In this document: positions 1 through 8,059 of the stretch, piece after piece
Layout: every line of letters begins with the position of its first letter
Numbering within the stretch: the first letter of the stretch is position 1
Source: an uncultured Subdoligranulum sp.
GTDB lineage: Bacteria > Bacillota > Clostridia > Christensenellales > CAG-314
Direction of reading: 5' to 3'
Length of the DNA: 64,000 bases
Assembly (NCBI GenBank): GCA_902496185.1
Contig: CABUZX010000003.1
Span: forward strand, 1-64,000
Position numbers and translations under genes: made by a program
Notes under the pieces: generated by a model
The model's database searches: none
Told to the model about the DNA's origin: nothing
What the model saw: the letters and a program-made list of their open reading frames with translations, nothing else

Positions 1-890
1 AAATCTACCGTTCGCATCCTTTTGCTTTCTGCCAATTGCAGATCGGTAATAGACAACGCTTGCCCGTCACCGCAAAATACGAACAATTGCTTTTTTGTGT
101 AAAAAATTTCGCCTGCTACGCCCTTTTTTTCCGTTGGAGGAGAAGCCAAAACACAATTATAAATTTTTATTCTTTTGTCACCAAAATAGCTAAAAGCGCC
201 CGGATTTGAACTAAGCCCTCTAATAAAAGCGCTCACTTGCGTAGCCGGAAGAGTCCAATCTATTTTTTCGTCGGTGGCTTTAATTTTTTTACAAAAAGTC
301 ACTTGGGATTGATCTTGTTCTAAAAAAACAGCCTTGCCTTGTTCCAAAAGAGTAAGAGCTTGCACCAATAATTCTCCACCGAGTACGGAAAGCTTGTCAA
401 AAAGTAAGTCCGCCGTATCGGTTGGCAAAATCTCCGTACTTGCTTGCAACAGCAAAGGACCTGCATCCATTTTTAAAACACTTTTTACTATAGTGACGCC
501 AGTAACCGTTTCACCTTCGATAATAGCGTGTTGAACGGGCGACGCCCCTCTTAACTTTGGCAAAAGACTACCGTGAACGTTGATAACCCCGTGTGGAGCA
601 AGCTCTAATACGGGAATTTTTAGCATTTGTCCGTACGCCGCCGTCACCAAAACGTCGGGATTAAGAGATTGTAATTTTTGTACGTTTTCCGCCTGATTTA
701 TATCTTCCCAATCATACACTTGAAGATTTTGAGATTTTGAAAAAGTTTTGACAGCGCAAGGAGTAAGTTTGTTACGGTTGCCTTTTTTGTCAGGTTGACA
801 AACTACACCAATCACTTGGTGATGACTTTTTAACAATTCTTTTAAAACGTTTACCGCAAAATTAGGCGCGCCCAACAATATAACTTTCAT
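1..890 (-). CDS. fmt: Methionyl-tRNA formyltransferase (3' end outside window)
   Basis: Formylates the amino group of initiator Met-tRNA using 10-formyl-tetrahydrofolate in the cytoplasm. My translation from ATG at 890 begins MKVILLGAPNFAVNVLKELL and contains the family signature VHGSLLPKLRGASPVQ, which holds the catalytic region of the formyltransferase domain. About 296 residues are visible of the usual 310 or so, so only the last part of the C-terminal domain is cut off by the window edge. It follows def by 17 bases, the common def-fmt pairing: both enzymes handle the N-formyl group of nascent proteins. It is the last visible gene of the gatA-yicC-gmk-rpoZ-coaBC-priA-def-fmt series. Confidence 0.95.
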   Translation of the reverse strand, partial: MKVILLGAPNFAVNVLKELLKSHHQVIGVVCQPDKKGNRNKLTPCAVKTFSKSQNLQVYDWEDINQAENVQKLQSLNPDVLVTAAYGQMLKIPVLELAPHGVINVHGSLLPKLRGASPVQHAIIEGETVTGVTIVKSVLKMDAGPLLLQASTEILPTDTADLLFDKLSVLGGELLVQALTLLEQGKAVFLEQDQSQVTFCKKIKATDEKIDWTLPATQVSAFIRGLSSNPGAFSYFGDKRIKIYNCVLASPPTEKKGVAGEIFYTKKQLFVFCGDGQALSITDLQLAESKRMRTVD

Positions 891-907
891 TTTAATTTAC
901 AACCCAA

Positions 908-1468
908 TTAATTATTAACTGATTTTTTACGTTTGGATTTTGACTTTTTTTTGTTTTTTGCTTGCTGTTTTTCTTGCATTTGTTGCAAATCGTCGTAGGT
1001 AAGAATCCTACCTTTTTTGTCTCGCAAGGCTTTGTCTACAAATACGTTGCCGTCAAGATGATCCAATTCGTGAAAAAACACTCTTGCAAAATAACCGTCG
1101 GCCTCTACCGTTTGTTTATTTCCGTTTCTATCAAAAAACTCCAGCTTGACGTAATACGGTCTTTCCACCAAACCGCGTTGTTCCCTTACGGACAAGCAAC
1201 CCTCGTCGTCAACGCTCACGCCGTCAGTTTTCAAAATAGTAGGATTGACTACTTCGTACTCCTTGTCGTCATAACGCACGATTGCAACGCGTTTTAAAAT
1301 ACCTATTTGCGGAGCAGCCAAGCCCAATCCGTCTGCCTTATCAAGTGTTTCCTTCATATCGTCCAAAAGACTTGCAAGTCTTTGGTCAAAGTTTTCAACG
1401 GGTCTACATACTTTGTGTAGCACTTCGCTCCCTTGGTCGTCTAACGTAATAATTTTTCTTATAGCCAT
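908..1468 (-). CDS. def: Peptide deformylase
   Basis: Metalloenzyme that removes the formyl group from the N-terminal methionine of new proteins. All three family motifs are present: GLAAPQIG at residues 49-56, EGCLS at 89-93 (metal-ligand Cys91) and HELDH at 133-137 (two metal His and catalytic Glu). At 186 residues it is longer than the usual 150-170 because of a lysine-rich tail over the last 25 or so residues, which could contact the ribosome (inference). The start lies 4 bases beyond the priA stop (TGA at 1473-1475), so translation is probably coupled to priA. Confidence 0.96.
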   Translation of the reverse strand: MAIRKIITLDDQGSEVLHKVCRPVENFDQRLASLLDDMKETLDKADGLGLAAPQIGILKRVAIVRYDDKEYEVVNPTILKTDGVSVDDEGCLSVREQRGLVERPYYVKLEFFDRNGNKQTVEADGYFARVFFHELDHLDGNVFVDKALRDKKGRILTYDDLQQMQEKQQAKNKKKSKSKRKKSVNN

Positions 1469-1472
1469 TGCA

Positions 1473-3668
1473 TCAACTAAGGTTTTGCGGATTTACTTCC
1501 GTAAATACCGTAACCTTATCCTCCGTAGTTTTGTCCACTATATCATAAATATTTTTTAGCACGGATTCAGAATCCTTTGTAGTCAGTCTCATCAAAATCT
1601 GAAATCTATGCTTACCTTGCAGGCGTTTTAACGGACAGCGCATTTTTTGCAAAAATAAAAATGCGTCCGAATAACTCTCTTGCAATTTTTCAATATCGGC
1701 GTAATGCCTGTTTAACAAATCTATACAAGTTTGCGCGTCCTCGCCTGCATACATCACTCTTGCCACAACGGAAAAGGGCGGAAACTCCGACGCCTCGCGC
1801 AAATTAATTTCTCTTTTGAAAAACCCCATATAATCCTGACGAGATGCGTACTGTAAACAATAGTGTCTCGGTGTATAGGTTTGCAAAACGACTTTACCGC
1901 TTTGCTTGTCCCTACCGCTACGCCCCGCTACCTGCGTTAACAGTTGAAAGGTTTTTTCCGCCGACAAATAATTGCTAAAATACAAGCTTTGGTCGCCGTT
2001 AAGTATGCCTACCAACGTAACGTAAGGAAAGTCGTGCCCTTTGGCAAGCATTTGCGTACCCACCAAAATTTGCGCTTCTCTCTTACTAAAAGCGTCCAAA
2101 ATCTTTATCAATCCATCCTTGGTTTGCGTTGTATCGGCGTCCATACGCAAAACTTTTACGTCGGGAAAAAGCTCTTTTAAACGAGCTTCTACCTGTTGAT
2201 CGCCCACTCTACCTTGCCTTATATACGGACTTTTGCATTTGGGGCAATTTTCAAAGACTCTAAATTGTCTACCGCAATAGTGACATTTGAGCAAATTATC
2301 TTCCTTATGGTAAGTAAGACTGACGTCACAGTCAGGACATTTTGCAACGTAACCGCATTTGTTGCACATAACGAAACTGCTGTACCCTCTGCGGTTTAAA
2401 AATAAAATCGCCTGATTGCCTTCTTGCACTACGCGTTGCAACTCTGCCAATAGTTCCCTACTGAAAATATCGTTGTTTCCGTCACGCGTTTCCTCGGTCA
2501 TATCCACTATGGACACTTCTGGCAAAGGCATTTTGTTTATTCGTTGCGACAAGGTCAACAAGGTATATTCACCCTTTTGAGCCTTATAAAAACTTTCTAA
2601 AGATGGAGTTGCGCTACCCAAAACAAGACTGCATCCGTTTTGCAAACATCTATATTCGGCAACGTCTCTCGTGTCATATCTTGGATTGCTGTCGCTTTGA
2701 TAACTTGAGTCATGCTCTTCGTCGATAATAACAACCCCTATGTCTTCCAACGGAGCAAAAACAGCGCTCCTTGCCCCTATTGCAATTTTTGCGTCGCCAC
2801 GCTTGAGTCTCATCCACTCGTCGTACCTTTCGCCCGACGACAAACCGCTGTGCAAAATTGCAACGGTATCGCCAAAACGCCCCCTAAAAAGTTTAAGCAC
2901 GTTTGGAGTAAGCGAAATTTCCGGCACTAACATTATTGCGGTCTTTCCGCTGTTTACCACTTTTTGAATAACGGACATATAGACTTCCGTCTTTCCGCTA
3001 CCCGTTACGCCCCACAACAAATATTTGCCGGGGATTTGAGCCGTTATAGCATTTATTGCATTATTTTGGTCATCAGTAGGAGTGTGATTTACTCTCGTAT
3101 TTGCCACCAATTTGTAAGGTTTACGCAAAACGGTAACGTCATAAATTTCAATCAAGCCTTTTTCCTTTAAGGCTTTAAGCGCGGAATAGCCAAATCTTTT
3201 TGACAAAACTTCCGTATTTGTGTCGCCTTCGGCTATTAGATATTCCACAAGCGCCCTTTGCATTTTTGCGGTGGCTTTTACTTTTGACAAAACTTCCTCT
3301 TTGTTTAGCAAATCGGAAAGTTTTGCACGTCTTTTAATAAGAGGTGCAATTCTGTTTGCGCGCATTTCACTTGGAATAGCAAGCCTTAAGGCGTCCACCA
3401 TACGCAAATGGTATTTTTTGCAGACAAATTTGCAAAGTTGCAATATTTGTGGAGAAATCGCAACAAAATCATCCAACACCCTTTCTATTGATTTTAGTTT
3501 TTTAGGATTGACCAAAGATTTTTCCTTTTGGTTTACCACAAAGCCTTCGACAAGTCTGTTGCCGAAAGGTACAGCCACTCTACTGCCTACGGGTACAAAT
3601 TCACCCGAGTAGTCAAAAACCTTGTCAACCTGACTATTTGAAATATCTACGATAACTTCATATATCAT
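1473..3668 (-). CDS. priA: Primosomal replication restart helicase PriA
   Basis: Superfamily 2 DNA helicase that recognises stalled forks and reloads the replicative helicase. Walker A GVTGSGKT lies at residues 220-227, the DEEH Walker B near 316, and a GSATPS helicase motif follows. A zinc-binding insert of paired cysteines (CNKCGYVAKCPDC, CHYCG, CPKC) sits roughly at 430-490. The N-terminal part matches the 3'-end-binding domain layout, and 731 residues is normal for the family. It lies between coaBC and def, the order common in Firmicutes. It ends in TGA, showing that TGA is a stop in this genome. Confidence 0.96.
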   Translation of the reverse strand: MIYEVIVDISNSQVDKVFDYSGEFVPVGSRVAVPFGNRLVEGFVVNQKEKSLVNPKKLKSIERVLDDFVAISPQILQLCKFVCKKYHLRMVDALRLAIPSEMRANRIAPLIKRRAKLSDLLNKEEVLSKVKATAKMQRALVEYLIAEGDTNTEVLSKRFGYSALKALKEKGLIEIYDVTVLRKPYKLVANTRVNHTPTDDQNNAINAITAQIPGKYLLWGVTGSGKTEVYMSVIQKVVNSGKTAIMLVPEISLTPNVLKLFRGRFGDTVAILHSGLSSGERYDEWMRLKRGDAKIAIGARSAVFAPLEDIGVVIIDEEHDSSYQSDSNPRYDTRDVAEYRCLQNGCSLVLGSATPSLESFYKAQKGEYTLLTLSQRINKMPLPEVSIVDMTEETRDGNNDIFSRELLAELQRVVQEGNQAILFLNRRGYSSFVMCNKCGYVAKCPDCDVSLTYHKEDNLLKCHYCGRQFRVFENCPKCKSPYIRQGRVGDQQVEARLKELFPDVKVLRMDADTTQTKDGLIKILDAFSKREAQILVGTQMLAKGHDFPYVTLVGILNGDQSLYFSNYLSAEKTFQLLTQVAGRSGRDKQSGKVVLQTYTPRHYCLQYASRQDYMGFFKREINLREASEFPPFSVVARVMYAGEDAQTCIDLLNRHYADIEKLQESYSDAFLFLQKMRCPLKRLQGKHRFQILMRLTTKDSESVLKNIYDIVDKTTEDKVTVFTEVNPQNLS

Positions 3669-3686
3669 CTTTTGTCGTCTCGTCGT

Positions 3687-4898
3687 TTAGCTTTTTTGGT
3701 TTTGTTTTGCAAGGTCTACTTGCAAAATTTTATCCAAAATTACCTTGGCTACAGCCGATTTTGATTGTTTGGGATATTCCGTCACGCCATTGCGATCGAT
3801 TATAGAAACTACGTTAGTATCCGTATTAAACCCTGCGCCCTCTTGAGTAACGTCGTTGGCTACGATAAAATCTGCATTTTTTGCAAGCATTTTTGCCGTT
3901 GCGTTTTTGATGAGGTCGTTAGTTTCTGCCGAAAAAGCAACCAAAAGGGTATTTCCTTTGCGTTTGCCAACTTGCATAGCTATATCAGGGTTCTTTTTAA
4001 AGGTAATCGTAAGATTTTGTGATTTTAATTTGGTTTGCGAAACTTTTTCAGGCGCGTAATCGCAAGGCGCACCTGCTTTTATTACAGCAAAAGCCGAAGG
4101 TAGTTCTGCCATAACGGCGTCATACATATCCTGCGTTGTTTCTACCTCCACCACCCTTGCTCCCGACGGAATCTGAGCAGTGTGCCTACCCAATATGAGC
4201 ACTACTTCCGCTCCTCTGTCAATTGCATTTTTTGCAATTTCACAACCCATTTTTCCGCTACTGAAGTTTGTTAAAAAACGAGCGGGGTCTAACTTTTCGA
4301 TAGTTGCGCCTGCAGTCACTACCACCTTTTTGCCAACGTAATCACGGTTTGGAAGCAAAATATTTTTTATTTCTTCAAAAATTGCAATCGGCTCTGCCAT
4401 ACGTCCTTTACCAACGTCTCCACAAGCCAACAAACCATTTTCTCCGTCGATAATTTTTACGCCTCGCTCCTTTAATATCGCCAAATTTGCAGTCACAGAC
4501 GCGCTAAAAAGCATACCCGTATTCATTGCCGGAGCAATAAGCACGGGCGCTTTGGTTGCCATTACAGTAGTCGTCAACATATCGTCAGCTATACCGCTTG
4601 CGTATTTGCCTATAAAGTTGGCTGTTGCAGGCGCTACAACGAATAAATCGGCTTTTTTTGCCAAAGAAACGTGCGCGACGTCCCATTCTTTTTTTGGAGC
4701 AAAAGTATCCACCGCAACGGGATTGGCGCTGAGCGTTTCAAAAGTAAGCGGAGCGACAAATTGCGTTGCGTTGTCCGTCATAACGACAAAAACATCCGCA
4801 CCGCTTTTTTTTAGACGACTTACCAACTCGCAAGTTTTGTATGCTGCTATACCACCGCATACTCCTACCACTATGGTTTTTTTGTTAAACATTGTCAT
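3687..4898 (-). CDS. coaBC: Bifunctional phosphopantothenoylcysteine decarboxylase / phosphopantothenate-cysteine ligase
   Basis: Carries out two successive coenzyme A steps: CTP-dependent joining of cysteine to 4'-phosphopantothenate (CoaB) and FMN-dependent decarboxylation (CoaC). The N-terminal CoaC half shows GVCGGIAAYK, a flavoprotein AHVSLAKKAD segment with the active-site His, and PAMNTGM. The C-terminal CoaB half shows VVTAGATIEKLDPARFLTNF and a KKNPDIA motif. An upstream extension to 4934 is possible but would lie inside rpoZ; I chose ATG at 4898 because it overlaps the rpoZ stop as TAATG (403 aa). ATG at 4892 is an alternative. coaX, the first enzyme of the same pathway, lies at 57.9 kb. 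Confidence 0.95.
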   Translation of the reverse strand: MTMFNKKTIVVGVCGGIAAYKTCELVSRLKKSGADVFVVMTDNATQFVAPLTFETLSANPVAVDTFAPKKEWDVAHVSLAKKADLFVVAPATANFIGKYASGIADDMLTTTVMATKAPVLIAPAMNTGMLFSASVTANLAILKERGVKIIDGENGLLACGDVGKGRMAEPIAIFEEIKNILLPNRDYVGKKVVVTAGATIEKLDPARFLTNFSSGKMGCEIAKNAIDRGAEVVLILGRHTAQIPSGARVVEVETTQDMYDAVMAELPSAFAVIKAGAPCDYAPEKVSQTKLKSQNLTITFKKNPDIAMQVGKRKGNTLLVAFSAETNDLIKNATAKMLAKNADFIVANDVTQEGAGFNTDTNVVSIIDRNGVTEYPKQSKSAVAKVILDKILQVDLAKQNQKS

Positions 4899-5083
4899 TA
4901 AATAATTTTGATATTGTCTTCCATCAATTCGCAAGCAGCATAATTGATGGTTTTGACGTCGGCGTCCAATTCGCCTTTTTGCTGTTTAATATTGAGTTCC
5001 TTAGCGTACTTTGCAACCGCGCACGCCAAAACGTATTTGTTACCTGCCTTTTTGATAAGATCGTCCGTATCGTACTTAGTCAT
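4898..5083 (-). CDS. rpoZ: DNA-directed RNA polymerase subunit omega
   Basis: Small RNA polymerase subunit that helps assembly of the core enzyme by binding beta prime. The 61-residue protein begins MTKYDTDDLIKKAGNKYVLA and has the YVLACAVAKYAKEL helix typical of omega (family pattern: residues after the first helix read sRYxLvxavakRAreL). The C-terminal end is short. It overlaps gmk by 8 bases and coaBC by one base. The position between gmk and coaBC is the canonical one and supports the call more than the short sequence alone. Confidence 0.88.
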   Translation of the reverse strand: MTKYDTDDLIKKAGNKYVLACAVAKYAKELNIKQQKGELDADVKTINYAACELMEDNIKII

Positions 5084-5663
5084 TTTTTTTAGTCTCCTTT
5101 ATTATTTGATAAACTTCGTTTACTGCTGTTTTTAAATCGTCGTTTACGACGGTATAATCATACTTGTTTTGTTGCGACATTTCCTGCTCAATACGAGCTA
5201 TGCGTTGAGCTATTTCCTTTTCGTCTTCGGAATTGCGGTGCTTAAGCCTATTGAGCAACACGTCCACCGTAAGCGGTTTGATAAAAATCAACACTGCGTC
5301 GGGGCAACTGTTTTTTACCTTGAGAGCGCCGTTTACGTCAATCTCAAGCATTACGTCATTGCCTTTATTAAGGTTGTCATACACGAATTTTTTGGGCGTG
5401 CCGTAAAAATTGTTAAAATGCCCGTCGTACTCCAAAAATCCGCCTTCCGCAATAGTTTGTTTGAATTGCTCCAACGACACAAAAAAATAATGTACTCCGT
5501 CCTTTTCCCTTTCTCTCGGCTCACGGGTGGTTGCGGAAATTGACAGTACCATATCCGGTAAAAGTGGTAAAAGCTTGTTGATAATCGTCCCCTTGCCCAC
5601 TCCGCTCGGTCCACTTAAAACAAACAGTCTGCCCTTTTTGTTTTTGTCTAACGGTTTAGTCAT
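5076..5663 (-). CDS. gmk: Guanylate kinase
   Basis: Phosphorylates GMP to GDP with ATP. The P-loop GPSGVGKG lies at residues 18-25, followed by the GMP-binding segment STTREPREREKDGVHYFF and a Y-containing GTP/GMP contact region. The 195-residue length is typical. The start at 5663 follows GTGGAG spaced 8 bases upstream. It sits between yicC and rpoZ, overlapping rpoZ by 8 bases. Confidence 0.97.
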   Translation of the reverse strand: MTKPLDKNKKGRLFVLSGPSGVGKGTIINKLLPLLPDMVLSISATTREPREREKDGVHYFFVSLEQFKQTIAEGGFLEYDGHFNNFYGTPKKFVYDNLNKGNDVMLEIDVNGALKVKNSCPDAVLIFIKPLTVDVLLNRLKHRNSEDEKEIAQRIARIEQEMSQQNKYDYTVVNDDLKTAVNEVYQIIKETKKND

Positions 5664-5669
5664 TTGTTT

Positions 5670-6545
5670 TTACTCCACGTTTTGAATTTGCTCACGCACT
5701 TTTTCTATTTCGTTTTTGAGAGACAAGCCGAGATTTGTCAAAGTAAGATTGTTGGACTTGCTACAAATCGTGTTTGCTTCTCTATTAAATTCTTGAACTA
5801 AAAAGTCAAGCTTACGACCGACGGGTTGCGTTTCCGCAAATATATGACGAATTTGCGAAATATGACTTTTTAAACGGGCAATTTCTTCGTCGATATTACT
5901 TTTGTCGGCAAAAAACGCTACTTCGTTTGCCAGCTTGTTTTCATCCAACGCTACGTTTTGCAAAATTTCCGACATACGCGCGGATAGCTTTTGGCGATAT
6001 TCTTCCACTACGAGTGGCGCAAAAGAGGAAATCTCGCTTACTATTTTTTCAATATTGTCTACCAATGCCGACAGCGTAGCGCAAAGCTTTTTGCCCTCGG
6101 CTTCACGCATATTGTTGAGATTTTGTACGGCAGATTTTACGCTTTGCAAAACGAGGTTTTTTATTAATTCCGGATCGTCTTCTTCCTCCTTAACGGTCAA
6201 AACGTCCTGACTTTTTATAAGACTATTTACGTTAAAATCGTTTTTTAAGTCAAATTGCGTTTGCAATGTTTTTGAAGCATCCACAAGACTTTTTGCAAGC
6301 CCCAAATCCAAATTGACTTGTTTGGGACGGTTGGAAAAATCCTCGTAATTGACGTAAACGTCTACGTGCCCACGGCTTAATCCTTCGGAAAGTTGAAATC
6401 TAAATATATCTTCATACGCCAAAAATGCCCGTGGCAAACGAAACCCCAAATCAAGATAACGGTGATTTACACTCTTTAACTCAACCGTCAACACTCTACC
6501 TTCGTAAGTTGCCGAGCCTTTGCCGTAGCCTGTCATACTTTTCAT
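5670..6545 (-). CDS. yicC: YicC/YloC family endoribonuclease
   Basis: The N-terminus MKSMTGYGKG is the hallmark of the YicC/YloC family, and the C-terminal DUF1732 region (ending around LTNLGLSLKNEIEKVREQIQN) is also present. Members in E. coli and Bacillus subtilis are reported as endoribonucleases involved in RNA turnover. The 291-residue length is normal. It lies 6 bases upstream of gmk and 4 bases after gatA, the conserved yloC-gmk-rpoZ order. The cellular RNA targets cannot be told from sequence. Confidence 0.93.
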   Translation of the reverse strand: MKSMTGYGKGSATYEGRVLTVELKSVNHRYLDLGFRLPRAFLAYEDIFRFQLSEGLSRGHVDVYVNYEDFSNRPKQVNLDLGLAKSLVDASKTLQTQFDLKNDFNVNSLIKSQDVLTVKEEEDDPELIKNLVLQSVKSAVQNLNNMREAEGKKLCATLSALVDNIEKIVSEISSFAPLVVEEYRQKLSARMSEILQNVALDENKLANEVAFFADKSNIDEEIARLKSHISQIRHIFAETQPVGRKLDFLVQEFNREANTICSKSNNLTLTNLGLSLKNEIEKVREQIQNVE

Positions 6546-6549
6546 GTTT

Positions 6550-7917
6550 TTATCCCCTGTTTTTATTTTGTAATGCTTGTTCTATTTCAAAAGCAAGCGC
6601 AAAAATATTATCTTCCCTGTTGCGCGCCGACATTAGTTGCAATCCAAGCGGAATACCGTTTGAATCAAAACCCATAGGCAACGTCAATGCAGGTATCCCT
6701 GTAAGGTTGCACACGATAGAAAACAAATCCGAAGTAAAGCCCTTTTCGTTTGAAACTTCCTCGTGTTTTTTGAGCGCGCGCATAAGCGTGGTCGGGCTAA
6801 GTATAACGTCGCACTCTGCTAAAACCGTTGCAACGTATTGCTTTGTTGACTCCATTATAATAAAAGCGTCCTTTACAGCGTCGGGATTATTGCTCAATAC
6901 GGATTTTCCAAAAGCCACTCTTTTGTTGACTTCCTTACCGCATTTTTGAGTAGTAATCGTATCAGGATACAGTTGATTAAAGTCATCAAAACTCTCCACT
7001 CCTTCAGTACAGCAAAGCACCTGATAAGTCTCAGCTATGCGCTTTGAGAAACCAAACTTTATTCCTTCGAGCTTGTACCCGATTTGTTTTAAAACCGCTA
7101 CAGCGTCAAAATACGCCCTTTTAACGTCATCATCAATAAACGCGCCTTCAAAATCAGCCAAATACGCCACTTTTAAAGTCGGTTTTTGGGGAGCAAAACA
7201 ACGTGAAAAGTCTTTGCCGTTTGCATTAATTACCGAAAACATTTCCGCGCAATCACGCACGTTTTGAGCCATACATCCAACGTGGTCAAGGGTTTTGCTC
7301 AAAGGGAACACACCGTTGCGAGAAACACTGTCAAAGGTCGGCTTTAATCCAACTACTCCGCAATTTGACGCGGGTTGGCGAATACTTCCCCCCGTGTCTG
7401 TACCCAACGCGCCGAATACACTACCCACCGCCACCGATACCGCGCTACCACCGCTACTGCCACCTGCGCTGTATTCCGTACCGTAAGGATTACTTACTTC
7501 GCCAAAAGCACTATTAGTACTGCTAAATCCCATTGCAAGCTCGTCCATATTGGTCTTGCCAAAAATAATTGCGTCAGCCGTCTTTAAGTTTTTAACCACC
7601 GTTGCGTCCGATTTTGGCAAAAGTCCGTTTTTGAAACAATTGCTCGCGCAAGTCGTCGGGTAAAATTCGGTAGTAATATTGTCCTTTACTCCAACAGGCA
7701 CTCCTGCCAACCTTCCTACGGGTTTGCCTTCCGCAATTTTTTTGTCTATTTTATCCGCTTGAGCCAAGACGTATTCACTGTCAACAGACACAAAGGCGTT
7801 GAGTTCTTTTGTTTGTTGGTAAATATTTAAACAATGCAAACAAACTTCCTTTGACGATAGCTTTTTGTTTTTAATTTTTTGGGCAACTTCAACCAAAAAA
7901 GTTTTGTCAAAATTCAT
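6550..7917 (-). CDS. gatA: Aspartyl/glutamyl-tRNA amidotransferase subunit A
   Basis: Amidase subunit of GatCAB, which hydrolyses glutamine and supplies ammonia to convert Glu-tRNA(Gln) or Asp-tRNA(Asn) to the amidated form. The Ser-cisSer-Lys triad is clear: Lys78 (in VGVKDNI), cis-Ser154 (in AGGSSGGSA) and nucleophile Ser178 (in DTGGSIRQP), positions that fit the numbering of characterised GatA. I chose ATG at 7917, preceded by GGGGA; a TTG at 7983 would add an unrelated 22 residues. At 455 aa it is slightly shorter than usual (about 485). gatB and gatC are not adjacent. A lone amidase of the same superfamily is the alternative. Confidence 0.88.
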   Translation of the reverse strand: MNFDKTFLVEVAQKIKNKKLSSKEVCLHCLNIYQQTKELNAFVSVDSEYVLAQADKIDKKIAEGKPVGRLAGVPVGVKDNITTEFYPTTCASNCFKNGLLPKSDATVVKNLKTADAIIFGKTNMDELAMGFSSTNSAFGEVSNPYGTEYSAGGSSGGSAVSVAVGSVFGALGTDTGGSIRQPASNCGVVGLKPTFDSVSRNGVFPLSKTLDHVGCMAQNVRDCAEMFSVINANGKDFSRCFAPQKPTLKVAYLADFEGAFIDDDVKRAYFDAVAVLKQIGYKLEGIKFGFSKRIAETYQVLCCTEGVESFDDFNQLYPDTITTQKCGKEVNKRVAFGKSVLSNNPDAVKDAFIIMESTKQYVATVLAECDVILSPTTLMRALKKHEEVSNEKGFTSDLFSIVCNLTGIPALTLPMGFDSNGIPLGLQLMSARNREDNIFALAFEIEQALQNKNRG

Positions 7918-8008
7918 AACTGACAATCCCCACAGTAAAATCTTTTGTGTTTTTGTTGGTTTGGCAAAAGTTAAACAACTCAAAAAGTTGACTCTTGCCT
8001 AATTAAAT

Positions 8009-8036
8009 ATTATAACACAGCTTTTGTTATTAACAA
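8009..8036 (-). promoter_or_regulatory. Promoter of the gatA-yicC-gmk-rpoZ-coaBC-priA-def-fmt series
   Basis: On the minus strand TTGTTA (8031-8036) and TATAAT (8009-8014) are separated by 16 bases. The predicted transcript has about 85 bases of leader before gatA ATG at 7917, including a short hairpin CAACT/AGTTG. It follows the ligA stop within 25 bases, so ligA transcription may also read through. Confidence 0.55.
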
Positions 8037-8059
8037 AGCGTTTTTTCAACTTTATACAG

